Source of the DNA: Dryococelus australis
Lineage: Eukaryota; Arthropoda; Insecta; Phasmatodea; Phasmatidae
NCBI GenBank assembly: GCA_029891345.1
Contig: CM056994.1
Coordinates: 141,878,457-141,942,456 of the forward strand
Length of the DNA: 64,000 nt
Direction of reading: 5' to 3'
Under the pieces are notes generated by a model. It did no database searches, was not told where the DNA came from, and saw only the letters and a program-made list of their open reading frames with translations. Below are positions 50,110 through 61,470 of this stretch, one piece after another; the first letter of the stretch is position 1, and each line of letters opens with the position of its first letter. The position numbers were made by a program, and so were the translations under genes.

Positions 50110-52476
50110 TTAGGCAAAATGATCCCTGAGAGGGATCATTTTGCCCTTTTTAATATTATGCTGCGAATTTATTTACTTATTGTAACGGAACTTGTTTAAA
50201 CACTGGAAATAAATTATCATTGTTTTTTTATATTTCCTTATTCAGATTTTAGTAAAATTGCTCAGTTTTATTTCTCATTTACACATCCGAGATGTAAAAG
50301 TTTAACTTGCTAAAGCTTATTGGAAATAGCTATTACGCTACGCAGTATGTTCCTGCTATGTTTACAGCTTTAAAATGGCCCATCGTCCTTTTACATTCAA
50401 ATAAATTTTATTATTAAATCATTGATATAACAAGGGAAATAGGCTAATTATAACTCTTAAAACACCACTCCCTACTTGTTTTACTCAGATTGTGCAAAGC
50501 AAATTAAACAAAAGCTTTCTTATTTCTGTTTTTCACACCTCCAAAGGTGCAGTAATATAAACGAAAAACGCAGTGGCAAGGGTGGAATGCAGAGAACATG
50601 CGAAGAGTCTTGACAGCTGTGGAGGAAGGCATGCAATTTAAAAGTGCGGCTACAGAGTTCAATGTTCCGGTAATGGCTTTGAAGAGGCGTCACAAAGGCA
50701 AGAATACGTACGCTGTGAATGTTATGAAAACTCTTGGAAGTAATAAATGTGTATTTTTGAATGAGCAAGAGGAGGAACTAGTAGCTCATATTGTAGACAT
50801 GGAGGGCAGAATGTTTGGTTCAACTAATTTGGATGTAAGATCACTGGCCTATCAATTAGCTATGAAAAACAAATTTTCGCATCCATTTTGTAATGAACCA
50901 AAACTTGCTGGTAAGGACTGGCTGCGTGATTTTCGTCGCAGACACCCACAGCTGTCTCTGAGATGTCCAGAGTCAACACCAGCGGCTCGTGCTCGAGCAT
51001 TTAATCGACCAGTTGTAAACAAATTATTTTCACTCCTCCGCGAGGTGAATGACAAAAAACAATTCCAACCATAGAGAATTTTTAACGTGGATGAAACATC
51101 ACTGAGCACTCTTCCTAGTAGGAATTGCAGAATTTTTGCAAAGAAAGCAAGAAAGCAGTTCGTATGAGTGGTTAAACAGAAATGGGATATCCCATAACGG
51201 ATGTAGTTTGTATGTCAGCAGGCAGTAACTTCATTCCTCCTATGTTAATTTTTGACATGAAAAGGATGAAGCAATAACTGCAAGTCGTTGCACCTCCCGT
51301 AAGTGTGTCTGCTTGCAATAATTCAGGTTGGATGAGGCTTGAACTGTTTTCACAGTGAATTGATCATTTGCTTGCTCATGTCAAACCCACAGAAGATTAT
51401 TCTGCTCTCAAAATTCTTGATGGGCATCTTTCACACACCAGAAACTTGGAGGTGATTGTTAAGGCGAGGTAGAATTTTGTTACAATTTTGTGCCTACCTC
51501 CCCATTGTAGGCACAAACTGCAACCTTTGGATGTTGGTGTGATGTCCCCATTGAGCCAATTCCATGATATGGCACTTGAATAATGGATGAATAACTATCC
51601 TGGGAGATTGGAAACATTTTTTCAGATTGGTAATGTCTTTGGTGAGTCATATCTACAAGTCTGCACTCCTCTTAATGCCGTTAATGGATTTAGTAAAACT
51701 AGCACTATCCCATACAACCCCAATGTTTTTACAGACATCGACTTTGTAGCTGCGGAGACTATCAGCTTATAACATTATATCAGCTGTCAGCAAGCAACTG
51801 TGAATTAGAATATGGTTAAAAAGTGAATGTATTTATTGTTCTGAACTCTTTTCTAATTCATTGCCATGGAAGGACGGCTCCAATGTGTGGTTTGTAGAAT
51901 GTGGGCACATGATGTATGTGCCGGCATCGAAGTTGAGTGTGGTTCTTACTTGTGTGATTTGTGAAATAGAAAGCATAAACTTGCAATGAGAAATGTCCGA
52001 AGGAACCTGTAATAAACACAAACAAAGGACACAATTTTCTTTTGTACTATGGCGCATATTTATTTTTTCAAAAAATAAGGAACTCATAAGTGATATAATT
52101 TTTCTTTTTTTCTTTGAACACGTAATATTCTTGCAAGTATAGTGTAGTCAGTGTCTTGCATTCAATAAATAATTGCAATAGTGTAATTTGAATGGTTAGT
52201 GTGCTTGCTACATTTAAAAAACCGATTTTCCGTATAATTAACATAGGGGATCATCTTATACCATGCGTGGGGCAAAATGATCATTTTGCAGTTTAGTGTA
52301 TTGCACCTGACTTCATATATTTCTATTTAGTTTTAAAATCTTCAAAAAGTATATACTGTATTATAAGAGAAGACTGTGATCAAATAATTACTTTAAGAGT
52401 AGGATGCAATTTTTATACATTTTAATTGGGTTTTCCCTTAATGGGATCATTAGGGGATACCTTCCCCTAAAAACTA
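50110..52476 (+). mobile_element. Decayed pogo-like transposon
   Basis: The transposase relic at 50556-51772 is flanked by GCAAAATGATC palindromes: GGCAAAATGATCC...GGGATCATTTTGCC at 50113-50147 on the left, and GGGGCAAAATGATCATTTTGC at 52271-52291 plus TGGGATCATTAGGGGATACC at 52441 on the right. GGGGCAAAATGG-like ends are known from arthropod pogo/Tigger elements. The exact termini and the TA target duplication could not be fixed. Confidence 0.55.
50556..51772 (+). pseudogene. pogo-like transposase (CENP-B HTH, DDE)
   Basis: The N-terminal frame (to 51074) has a psq-type helix-turn-helix (KRKTQWQGWNAENMRRVL, AATEFNVP) and a CENP-B-type second helix-turn-helix ending in WLRDFRRRHP. A TAG at 51072 interrupts just before FNVDETS, the first catalytic Asp. 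LDGHLSHTRN (second Asp, about 51420), then CLPPHC and KLQPLDVGVM (third Asp, about 51500-51545) follow in shifted frames. The C-terminal NGFSKTSTIPYNPNVF segment ends at 51772. At least two further stops or frameshifts make it non-functional. It is clearly related to the relic at 25.3 kb. Confidence 0.9.
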
Positions 52477-52509
52477 TATTTATCGCAACTCAGAAAAGTG
52501 TAATAGGGG

Positions 52510-52680
52510 GGTTAAAGAGCCTCTGACAACGAGATTTTGAGAGCCGATGTGAGGCGGATATGGAGCAACGCCGGAATAATCGGAAAACTAGATATTCCCT
52601 AGAAAATTACATGCGAAAATCCAACATTGACCCCGCCGGGAATCTATCTCGGTTTACCTGAGTGAGCCCACAGTCAAAAT
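52510..52680 (-). repeat. SINE family A copy
   Basis: Contains GATTTTGAGAGCCGATG at the start and CCCCGCCGGGAATCTATCTCGG near the end, both diagnostic of the family in reverse. More diverged than the 36.3 kb copy. Confidence 0.7.
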
Positions 52681-52689
52681 TCTGTAACT

Positions 52690-53560
52690 GTTGCCATATG
52701 TAGTATATTTAAGCGTGTTGATGTTTGGCGTGTTTAAAAGTAAAATTAAATATTTAGAAAATATTGGTAATTATTTCGTGATGTTATGTGTATGGGGAGG
52801 CCTAGGATACGCGGAGAAGATGAAGGAAACTTAGCAACATGAACTAAATTCATGACAGTGATATAATAACCACACGTACACGTTAGCCATGGTTGTTGGT
52901 TGTCGACCACTTACGGAACATTACCCTGAAAAGCCAGTCCCTACATGTAGCTCAAAATTCATAACATTTGTTGTACCCTGGGGATGGCTGCATAAAAGCT
53001 CGAAGATGGCCTGCAATTGAGATAACTCATACCCAGCAAGATGAATATCCAGCCTGCCTGATTTCAAGTGGAGAGAAGAACTTAATTGGTATCATTATCA
53101 TTTTCAATATAAGTAAAGTAGAAATTAAGTTTCTTTCTACCGGTCCCTACCTAACTTAGTGTGATACGTTAAGCAATACCGTTATATGTTTAATATTTTG
53201 GTTTCTAGCCGTATAGTTCAAGTCAGTTTCCTGTTTTATAGTAGCCATCTACTGAACGAGATTTTTTCAATCTTTTCAAAGCTACACTTGTAGCATATTC
53301 TTCTTGTAGCATGATAGATATATGTTAAATAAGGGAAATTATTTTTTCCCAACTAGATGCTTTAAGATGTAAGTTATTAAGAAATCTTGAAAATCACCAT
53401 AGATTATTCAGAAGCTTTCAAAACATTTGACAGATATTACTGTTTAAGAATTATAATTTCTCGATGCATTGGTTTAACATGTCTTAAACGGATATCAGTA
53501 TCATCTGTAAGTATAATGATGAATATAAAAAAAAAATACAGTGCTAATTAGAATTTGTCA
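52690..53560. other. AT-rich intergenic DNA
   Basis: No recognised feature. Confidence 0.35.
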
Positions 53561-53567
53561 TCCCCAA

Positions 53568-56163
53568 GTAGCAACACACGTTGGCCCCACTGTTGGCATT
53601 TTGTTGGAAATATTGGCAATATGTTGGGATAAAAAACATACATGAATACAACATTGGTCTAACGTAATAAATGCCAACCAAATATTTTTACTCTAAAATT
53701 TTAATGAGATACCATAGAAAACATACATCAACACCTCACTGTATCAATAAATGCCAGAACATGTAAGAGCTATGTTTTTTAAACTTTTAAATGGTTGGCT
53801 AAATGCTGGAAACAAGTTGGTAGATGTGCTGTTGGTAATGTGTATGTGCATTTTATGACAAAGTTAGGGAATATATATTATTAACTAAAACAATGATCCT
53901 TTCCTGCACTTTATAAAAAAAAAAATAAAAATTCCCCAATACTACCAATTATTCTTTCAAATATGTGTAGTAGTTTAATGTTGGGACAATGTTCGAAACC
54001 GAACAGTTAGAGATAGGTATTTTTTTTTAGGTAAGCAAACATTTTAAAACTAAAACATTTCCAACAATACTCAATTATATTTTTGGAATGAGAGAAAAAA
54101 AATAACTTTTAAGGTTTACTTAAAATTGAGGGTTTTTAATACAATAAACGTTTTTGTTAAAAATTAAATTTTGGTGGTCAAGGTTGGCTTATTGTTGGCA
54201 ACAAGTTGGATGACATACATTTGGTAATTGGTATTAAATTTCATGTTGGGCGAAAATTGTACAACCAACAGTTTAATGTTGAAGTTAGGGAATAGTTATT
54301 CTTAATGAAAACAAGGCCTATTTTTCATTAGTTGGGCCAATGTTGTGTAACCAAAATTTTTTCTACAATGCTCCATAGAAAGTTTTGTATGAGAAAAAAA
54401 ACTTAATTTTCCATGTTTGCTTAAACATTTGGTTGTGTTATACATAAACCAATTGTATTAAAATGTATATTTTGAGGTTCATGGTTGGCCGAAACCTTTT
54501 TGTTGGCCCAAGATTGTCTTAACATCAGGCTCTGATGTTGGACCAACATTGGAAAACGTAAGTTGGCCCAGAGTTAAATTGTCACTCACGGAAACGTTGG
54601 CCCAACATGTATTTTTGCATAGGCTGCTAACTGAAATATGATGCTAAACCTACTTCATTGGTCGAATGAAAATATATTGTTTTCTGCACGTTTCCTAAAT
54701 TATATTACTTTCAAACATATGCCATATTAATCAAAAAACCAAAATGCAGTTTTTTTTGGCTTTACAGTGGTTTATTGAGTGTATATTATATATCATCAAT
54801 TTAATATGATATAAATCCAACTACTAAAATTGGTACTATGTTGGTTGTTCGTAGTGTTTTGATCATTTTCCAAATAATATGATTTCTCTTTCAGAAAGGC
54901 ATTCACGCAGTCATTTATCCCCGATTAGCAATGTTTTGCAATTATATATTACTGCATTCATAATGCCAACTAATAAATATCGTCCTGCTAAATGGACTGT
55001 ATAATCACAGTTTTAAGCAAACATTAGGGAATAGGTAAACTTAAGGAAAACAATGCCCCTTTCCTCTATTGATTGAAATGCAGATGTTTTTTCACATAAC
55101 AGGCTACTTTTCTTTGAAATATATTTGTTTGGTTTTGTTTTGGAATAATTTTGGAGACCAAACAGTTGATATTCAGTAATTTTTATTAAGTGTACTGGCC
55201 GGTTTGGCCAATATTATGTAACTAGCATATTTACAAAAATACTCAATAGTATGCATGGGATAAACAATTATTTATAATTTTTCATGTTTGTTTATCCATT
55301 AGGATTTTGAAACATCTTATTTTTGTTTCAAATAGATTTTTATTGCCATAGATGGCTGATGGTTGCCAACATGAATTTTGTATGTTTGGCCAATATTGTA
55401 TATTAGAACTAGACTACCATACATACCTATTTGTGTGCACGAAATAACAAATTGTAGTAATACGGTGTGTTAAAAGTAGCAGTGGTCTTATGGGTTAAGA
55501 TATCGGGCTGTTAAACAAAGTTTTGTAGGTTCCAATCCGATATCTACCAATGGATTTATTAGGTCCTCATGTGAAGTGGTATGTGATGAGTAATAATATA
55601 GTTAACATGTTTTCTAAAATTGTATTGTTATCGGAGACAATTTATTTAAAACAATGGTAACCAATATTGGCCGAACGTTGTTTATTAGTCGAGGTTATGT
55701 ATGCAATAACACATCTTCGTAAAACCTTGCTAGTTGTGGATAAATGACTGCGTGAAAGAATTTCTGAAAGAGAAAAGAATATTACTTAACAAATGATTAA
55801 AATACTACGAATTACCAATGTAATACCAACGTTAGTTAGTGGTTGGGTTTCCGTCATATTAGATTGGTGATCTGTAATATACACATGATTAACAATCATA
55901 AAGCCAATAAACAGCATGCTGGTTTCTGATTGATATAGCCTATGTTTGAAAGAAAGATAATTTATTAAAACCTGCAGAAAAAATAGAATTTCACTGACGG
56001 AATAATGTAGATTGAGCATCACATTTCAGTTGGCAGCCAACATAAAAATACATGTTGGGTCAACGTTGCTTCGGATAATATGTTGACGTTGGGAAAACTT
56101 ACATTCTTCAAACATTGGCACAATGCCAGAGCCAGACGTTGGGCCAACAAAAAGTTGATACTA
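53568..56163. mobile_element. Foldback element rich in GTTGGCC motifs
   Basis: The arms 54505-54980 and 55680-56155 are inverted copies. Landmarks are TGTTGGCCCAA at the edges, ACATGTATTTTT (54608 and 56046), CAACTGAAATxTGATGCT, and CTCTTTCAGAAA with CACGCAGTCATTTATCC (54890 and 55745), with a symmetry centre near 55330. An outer stretch 53568-54505 starts AGTAGCAAC and carries more copies of GTTGG words and of a TTAGGGAATA unit (53866, 54283, 55025), so the left side has an extra subrepeat block. No transposase was found. Confidence 0.82.
55484..55620 (+). repeat. tRNA-derived SINE inside the foldback element
   Basis: GTGGTCTTATGGGTTAAGATA (A-box region) and GTAGGTTCCAATCCGAT (strong B box). 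It breaks the symmetry of the surrounding arms, so it is a later insertion. Confidence 0.65.
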
Positions 56164-56689
56164 GGGTTTTTCAACGAATGTGCATACGAGTTCAGGCAAC
56201 CATTAATAAAACAATATTAATAAAGAGAAAATTTAAAATGCAGTTCAAAATGTATTTTTGAGAAAAGCGATCATATTTTAGTATATTGTCATAATAATAT
56301 TAGTTATTTTGTATGATACTAATGTACGTTACTCTACAAATTACAATAAGATTCGTTGGTTTCTGGTATACTCGTTATTAAAAGAATATCCCATACTATA
56401 ACGATGCTAATTTTTTCCTTGGTTACTGTAAAATATTTGTGCTATGAGTTATGGTTTCTGCAAGCTGGGACACTTATAGTTTAGCTATTAAGGACGAATG
56501 TTATTTATGTTGCCGGGATGTAACATATTTGCATCTGCATGACCATTTGGAAGCCTCGAATATACCGGAATTAAGCTGAGTAGTTGGCAGTTTCCCTTAA
56601 GTTATATTTCTTTTATTGGTTGTGTCCTAATTCACACCTAATCAAGAAAGTGGTTAAGTCACAAATATGCTTGCATAGTTATGTCCAAG

Positions 56690-57220
56690 AGTAGTGTGTG
56701 CAAAGGGTTCCGGTGATGCAGGGTGCAAGAGCGGCACAAGCACCATGTGAAAAATTCTGGTTTTGTCGTGTCCTCCGCCTCCTTACACCTCCCGCCTTTT
56801 GGTATACCCATACAACAGTCCCCCAAACGCTCAACAGGAGGTATGCTGCGATTGGCCACCCTCTCCTCCTCCCCTCAATCTATCCCAGGAGGTATGCTGT
56901 AAATGGCTGTTGGGCGCTAGCCCTTCATGTTTTCGGCTTACCCCTCCTTTCCCCTCCTTTTCCAGGCGGTGTGCTATGATTGGCAAGTTGTTTGTTGGAG
57001 CAATAAAGGCACAAGAGACATTTGGGGAGAGCAAATGTGGCGTCTTCGGTGTATGGCGCATGATGAGCTCTGATGTACAGTGAAAGGAAATGGGAGGGTA
57101 TCGGGATCAGCAGAGTTGTTGCTTCTTTAGTGTCCGGTGAGGGATTAGCTCTGGAGGTCAGGAGCAGCAGAAGTGTTGACTCTTCATGGTGCAACAAGGG
57201 ACTAAGGTTGGGTAGCAAAT
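56690..57220 (+). promoter_or_regulatory. Promoter- or LTR-like GC-richer block
   Basis: Three tandem copies of AGG(A/C)GGTATGCTGxGATTGGC-like units (56838, 56890, 56964) each end at or near GATTGGC, an inverted CCAAT box. AATAAA follows at 57002, then a GAG/GGA-rich stretch. A promoter with CCAAT repeats, or the U3-R part of a retroelement LTR, would both look like this. No matching second LTR and no gag/pol frame were seen. Confidence 0.35.
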
Positions 57221-57535
57221 TGTGCTATTAGATTATGTGGGAATTGAGTAATAACGATTTGAATAATGACCATTACAAATGAAGTACAGCGAATACAAGC
57301 CACTGAGTAATTACTAAATACTGAATAATTAACAATGGAAATTAATCAGTTCCGAGGTAGTTATTAAATAATTAGAGTAATTATCAATTGCACAAGTACA
57401 ACCATTTTATTAAATATATTAGCCAGTGTAAACATTTTGGACAAATTCCGTAGTTATAGACTTTAATTGTTTTTATTATTTTCCTTTAAGTGATATATAA
57501 TTGTCTGATACAAGCATGTATTTGGTTATGATCGT

Positions 57536-57671
57536 ACAAACGATTTGAAAGGACATATAGCAGATATAATTCTAGCCGTAAAGCAGGAAATATAAGGAAT
57601 GGATTATTCCTTATATTTGCTGCTTTATCGGCTAAAATTATATCCGCTATATGTCCTTTGAAATCGTTTGT
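57536..57671. repeat. Near-perfect 66-bp-arm hairpin
   Basis: ACAAACGATTTGAAAGGACA at the left end is mirrored by the reverse complement at the right end. The arms are about 92-95 percent identical with only a few loop bases. It could be a palindromic MITE or the remains of one. Confidence 0.9.
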
Positions 57672-58189
57672 CCACATCAACAGGTGAAAAGCTAGGCGTT
57701 TGGGTCGTTGACGATGTCATGTGCGCAAAGGTTAAAAAAGGCATGGGTTTAAAATGTAAAACTAAAAAAATTAAGAAAGGAGGAATCATTCCTTTCCTAT
57801 TTCCAGCATAAACAGCACGTGGATAAATCCTCGGAGGAGTTTCGGCAATTAGTAGAGTAGCTAAATAAACAGGTAAAGGAATGTATTTGAAACCATATTA
57901 AGTTGAAAAAAAAAAAAAAAAGTCCTAAATATTCTACCAAAATTTGGATAAACAAATAAATGTATTTTAAATGTATTAATGTATTTGTAAAGAAACTGTA
58001 TATTCCCTAGTTCCGAGGCGTGTATATGAGAGACATTTTACCAAAGAAACAAAATTTTCGTAAATATACGATTATTAATTTATATTCGAAACAAAATGAA
58101 GGAGAGCATTGCATTGCATTAATTAAAAATGTAAATCAATCATTGTAATATGACAGTTTCGGTGATTTACGTCCTTCAATTGAAAAGCG
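57672..58189. other. AT-rich intergenic DNA
   Basis: An A run at 57907-57921. Nothing else recognised. Confidence 0.35.
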
Positions 58190-58410
58190 GTTGACATCCG
58201 ATCTCCGGCCGGGTCACTCCCGTATTTTTGTAAGTGGCTGTCGTGCCGTACGTTGCCGCTGGTCGGCGGGTTTTCTCGGAGAATTACCGTTTCCCCCACC
58301 CTTTCATTCCGTCGCTGCTCCGTACTCACCTCAATTCACCCTTATCGGGTCTCAATACCGCGGTGTTACGAGCCTCCCAAATCTCTTCTCGCACAATGTA
58401 ACAGCGAAAT
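58190..58410 (+). repeat. SINE family A copy
   Basis: GGCTGTCGTGCCGTACGTTG, GGTCGGCGGGTTTTCTCGG, CACCCTTTCATTCCG and CGAGCCTCCCAAATCTCTTC follow the family order. The tRNA head is truncated or decayed. Confidence 0.85.
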
Positions 58411-59195
58411 AAAAAAAAATTACTTGTAAGGAAATTGTCAATGAGCATAGAAACTAAACTTCAAAATATGTGACCCGTATGGTCGGCGCCAAGCTACCGT
58501 GGGAGATGGTTCCCATCTGCATCCCCCCCCCCCCATCTCTTTGACACTGGGAGTGCCGTCTGCGGGGGAGAGTGTGGTTCCGAGCACCAGAAGGCTCGCG
58601 GCTCGCTCACAAATACAGCCTAAGTTCTTATACTTTGCTTTGTCAGTGTATCTGGTGGGGTCCTCTTTTCCTGTACGTATGTCATCGCTATTGGTTTAGT
58701 GGAGTTCGTCACATATTGCGATGGCGACGAAACAGGGCGATTGCATGTCACGTTACGATAGGGATTCTTTTTCCTATTTTTAATAGTTGATGTGTAGTCA
58801 CCACAGCAATAAATTATTTTGGCTTTAAAGTATTTGTGTAAGCTTCGTCGTAGTAAATCGTGAGTATCGTAATACGCTTCCGTCTTTGACCATTCTTGCC
58901 CCATCTGGGAGCTGTTGTGTGCATTCAGTTCTACTGCATTTGTGAATTTTTTCCAGTTTTTATTGAGGCATTTCTTTTCCATGCGGATTTTCTAATTTTT
59001 TTTTATAGGTAATATGTGTGTAAATGTTTTTGGAAATCAATTTTGAGGGATCTCCTTACGTGCGCTGTTTCGGCTACAGATCTTTATTGGGTATCTTAAT
59101 TTTTGATAGAGCTCTTATGCATTGCGACATGATTATAATTGTGATTGCAGTTTTTTTTGGTCCCACATAGCAAGCAGAAAGGTCCATAATAGTCC
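58411..59195. other. Unassigned, partly GC-richer
   Basis: 58440-58620 is GC-richer with a C run (58525-58535). A minus-strand 120-codon frame (58620-58982) shows no recognised domain. No repeat relationship was established. Confidence 0.3.
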
Positions 59196-59679
59196 TTAAT
59201 ATATTGTCTTATACCCATGACTTCGCACGGCTTTGGGTGTTTGAATTGACCCTTGTTAATAGTTTGCTGCCCAGAAAGGTTTCAATTATCCAATGCTGCT
59301 TTTATTAACAAAGGCGCATGACCCTTTAATAGCATAGAACATGCCTGCTAGATTAGCGCAATGTATGACACATTATCAGTTACTGTTCGTTCGATGTGAT
59401 ATTTAGTCTACTACGTGAAGGAAAGATAGGTTCATGAGTTCACTTTCCTGTCTGTCTGTTAATGTCCTAAAAACTTTTGTATAAGTGAATTGAATTTCAC
59501 AAAACTCAGTACACAAAGAATATTTAGTAAGGATACACAATTTTTATAGTTTCAAACACACCGAGTGATTATTTCAAAGCACAGTTTTTATAATATCTCG
59601 TTACTTTTGTTATAATATTACATCAACAACCATATAGAAAATTTTTACCATATTTGTTTTTTTAACAGTGCGTTGTTGA

Positions 59680-61025
59680 ATTATTAAATATACAGCGTGT
59701 ATAAGAAACATGTGTACAATCTCGGGCACGTGATTTGTGACCGGAAAAGAGGAAGATTCATACAGAGCACCTATGGTCCATCTCATATAATAAGGGATGT
59801 ATGAGGCCCCAAAGGCGGTGGGTGACAGGGACATTACGTGGGATATTAGGCAAAGAATATACGTTAGAAAAAATACAAATTAAAATACGTAGCAATAAAC
59901 CAAAATCTTGGATACACGGTAGGTATGGTCTGTCGTACACACCCCCATCATGTCAATAATAGGGGTTGGCACCCTTCGAATGCACGCAACACGTACACCG
60001 TACCGTTAAATTGATTTTATATACCATGGGATGAAGCAGGACGACGTAAGTAGCAAATAGCCCCAATGTTACAACACTCTAGGACCCACCGTTTCCGGTT
60101 AAATCACAAAGGAATGGTACAGTGGCAGCAATAGCATGACCTAGTGAGCAGGCAACCCTTAACGCACCCAGAGGAATTCAGCGGGAAATCCCTGCTGAAT
60201 GCGTGAAGAAAGTGTGGCGGCACATTAGCGCGAGGTCTTGAGAGCCGATGAGGGTGATTGAGGTGAGTATGTAGTTGTGCCGGAATGAAAGGGTGGGGCA
60301 AAAGGGAGAACCTCGAGAAATTCCTCCGACCAACAGCATCGTCCGGCACGATACGAACATCCGGGGGTGACCCAGCCGGGAATCGGACCAGGTTCGCCCC
60401 GGGGTTCTCCCGTTAGCCCCGCCTGCTCCATACTGACTTCAATCACTCTCATCGGATCTCAAGACCTCGTTGTAACGTGCTGCCACACTCTCTTCACGCA
60501 TTCGGTGGGGAATCCCCGCTAAATTGCTCCGGGTGCGAGAAGGGTTGCCTACTCACTAGGCCATGCTATTGCTACGAAGGGTACCCTTCGTGTGCGATTT
60601 AACCGGAAACTGTGGGTCCTAGAGAATTGCAACAAGGGGGGGTGGAGCTATTTGCTACTTACGTCGTCCTGCTTCATCCCATGGTATACAAAATCAATTT
60701 AACGTCACGATGTACGTGTTGCATGCATTCGAAGGGTGCCAACCCCTATTATTGATATGATAGGTGTGTACGACGTACCATACCTGTCGTGTATCCAAGA
60801 TCTTGGTAGGCTTGCTACGTATACCAATTTGTGTTCTTCTAACGCAAGTACTTTGCCTAGTATCACACGTAATGTCCTTGTCGCCCACCGTCTTCAGGGG
60901 CTATTATAGCCCTTATTATTTGAGATGGACCATGGGTGTCCTATATCAATCTTCCTCTTTTCTAGTCAGGAATCATGTATGCGAGTTTGTACATATATTT
61001 CCTATAAACGCTGTAGATAGGAATA
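59680..61025. repeat. 1.35-kb palindrome, arms about 595 bp
   Basis: The left arm (59680-60275) and the reverse complement of the right arm (60429-61025) agree along their whole length. Landmarks are CTACTTACGTCGTCCTGCTTC (right arm), AGGGGTTGGCACCCTTCGAA and GGTTAAATC with its inverse. Symmetry centre near 60352, spacer about 150 bp, arm identity roughly 80-85 percent by eye. Confidence 0.88.
60220..60400 (-). repeat. SINE family A at the palindrome centre
   Basis: The minus strand runs from GAACCTGGTCCGATTCCCGG (B-box region) through GTGCCGGACGATGCTG to GGCTCTCAAGACCTCG. The last third, up to the arm boundary, is repeated in inverted orientation from 60429. Confidence 0.8.
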
Positions 61026-61470
61026 ATGGTATTGATCCAACATTTTGGAAGAAAATAATTACGTAAAAACTGATATTTTAAATTACAACTCGGAACCAAC
61101 CTAACCTGTTCCCACCAAAATTGGTTTCTAGATAATTTTATCTTAGGTCATGTACAAAAATGTGATTTAAATTGGTAAAGGATTTTTTTTTCAAACTGCC
61201 GTCGTCTACTTTAGGTTAATATAATTTAAATAATTTCGATAAATTTTTGTATGCTGAATGTTATCAAAAGGGACAATACCTAGATTCCACCAACTATTTT
61301 TTTAAATAGCAAAACTATAAACATACATTTTTTATGTCATATATAATGGGAAACAATCAACCCACTAATGCCAAATTTGCACACAAGTAGTACTACGAAA
61401 GGACATGTAAACTGGAACCTTTCAAGTGGGTCCAGTACTCACTGAATCAATGAAAAAACCTCCTCAGACC

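Larger units (their letters stand above)
59200..61470. mobile_element. Relative of the 285-bp-unit repeat, split by a palindrome
   Basis: 59445-59580 (TCTGTCTGTT, CCTAAAAACTTTTG, CTCAGTACACA, TTTTTATAGTTTC) is the same head as at 26690-26820. 61080-61470 carries two 285-bp-type units (CACCAAAATTGG; GCCAAATTTGCACACAAGTAG followed by GGACATGTAAAC). The palindrome at 59680-61025 lies between them. The 59200-59240 segment ACTTCGCACGGCTTTGGGTG is also typical of this insect repeat class. Confidence 0.6.

Noticed and set aside
56690..57220. Firm call of an endogenous retrovirus LTR
   Set aside because: No paired LTR, primer-binding site or gag/pol similarity was seen; kept only as a low-confidence regulatory block.
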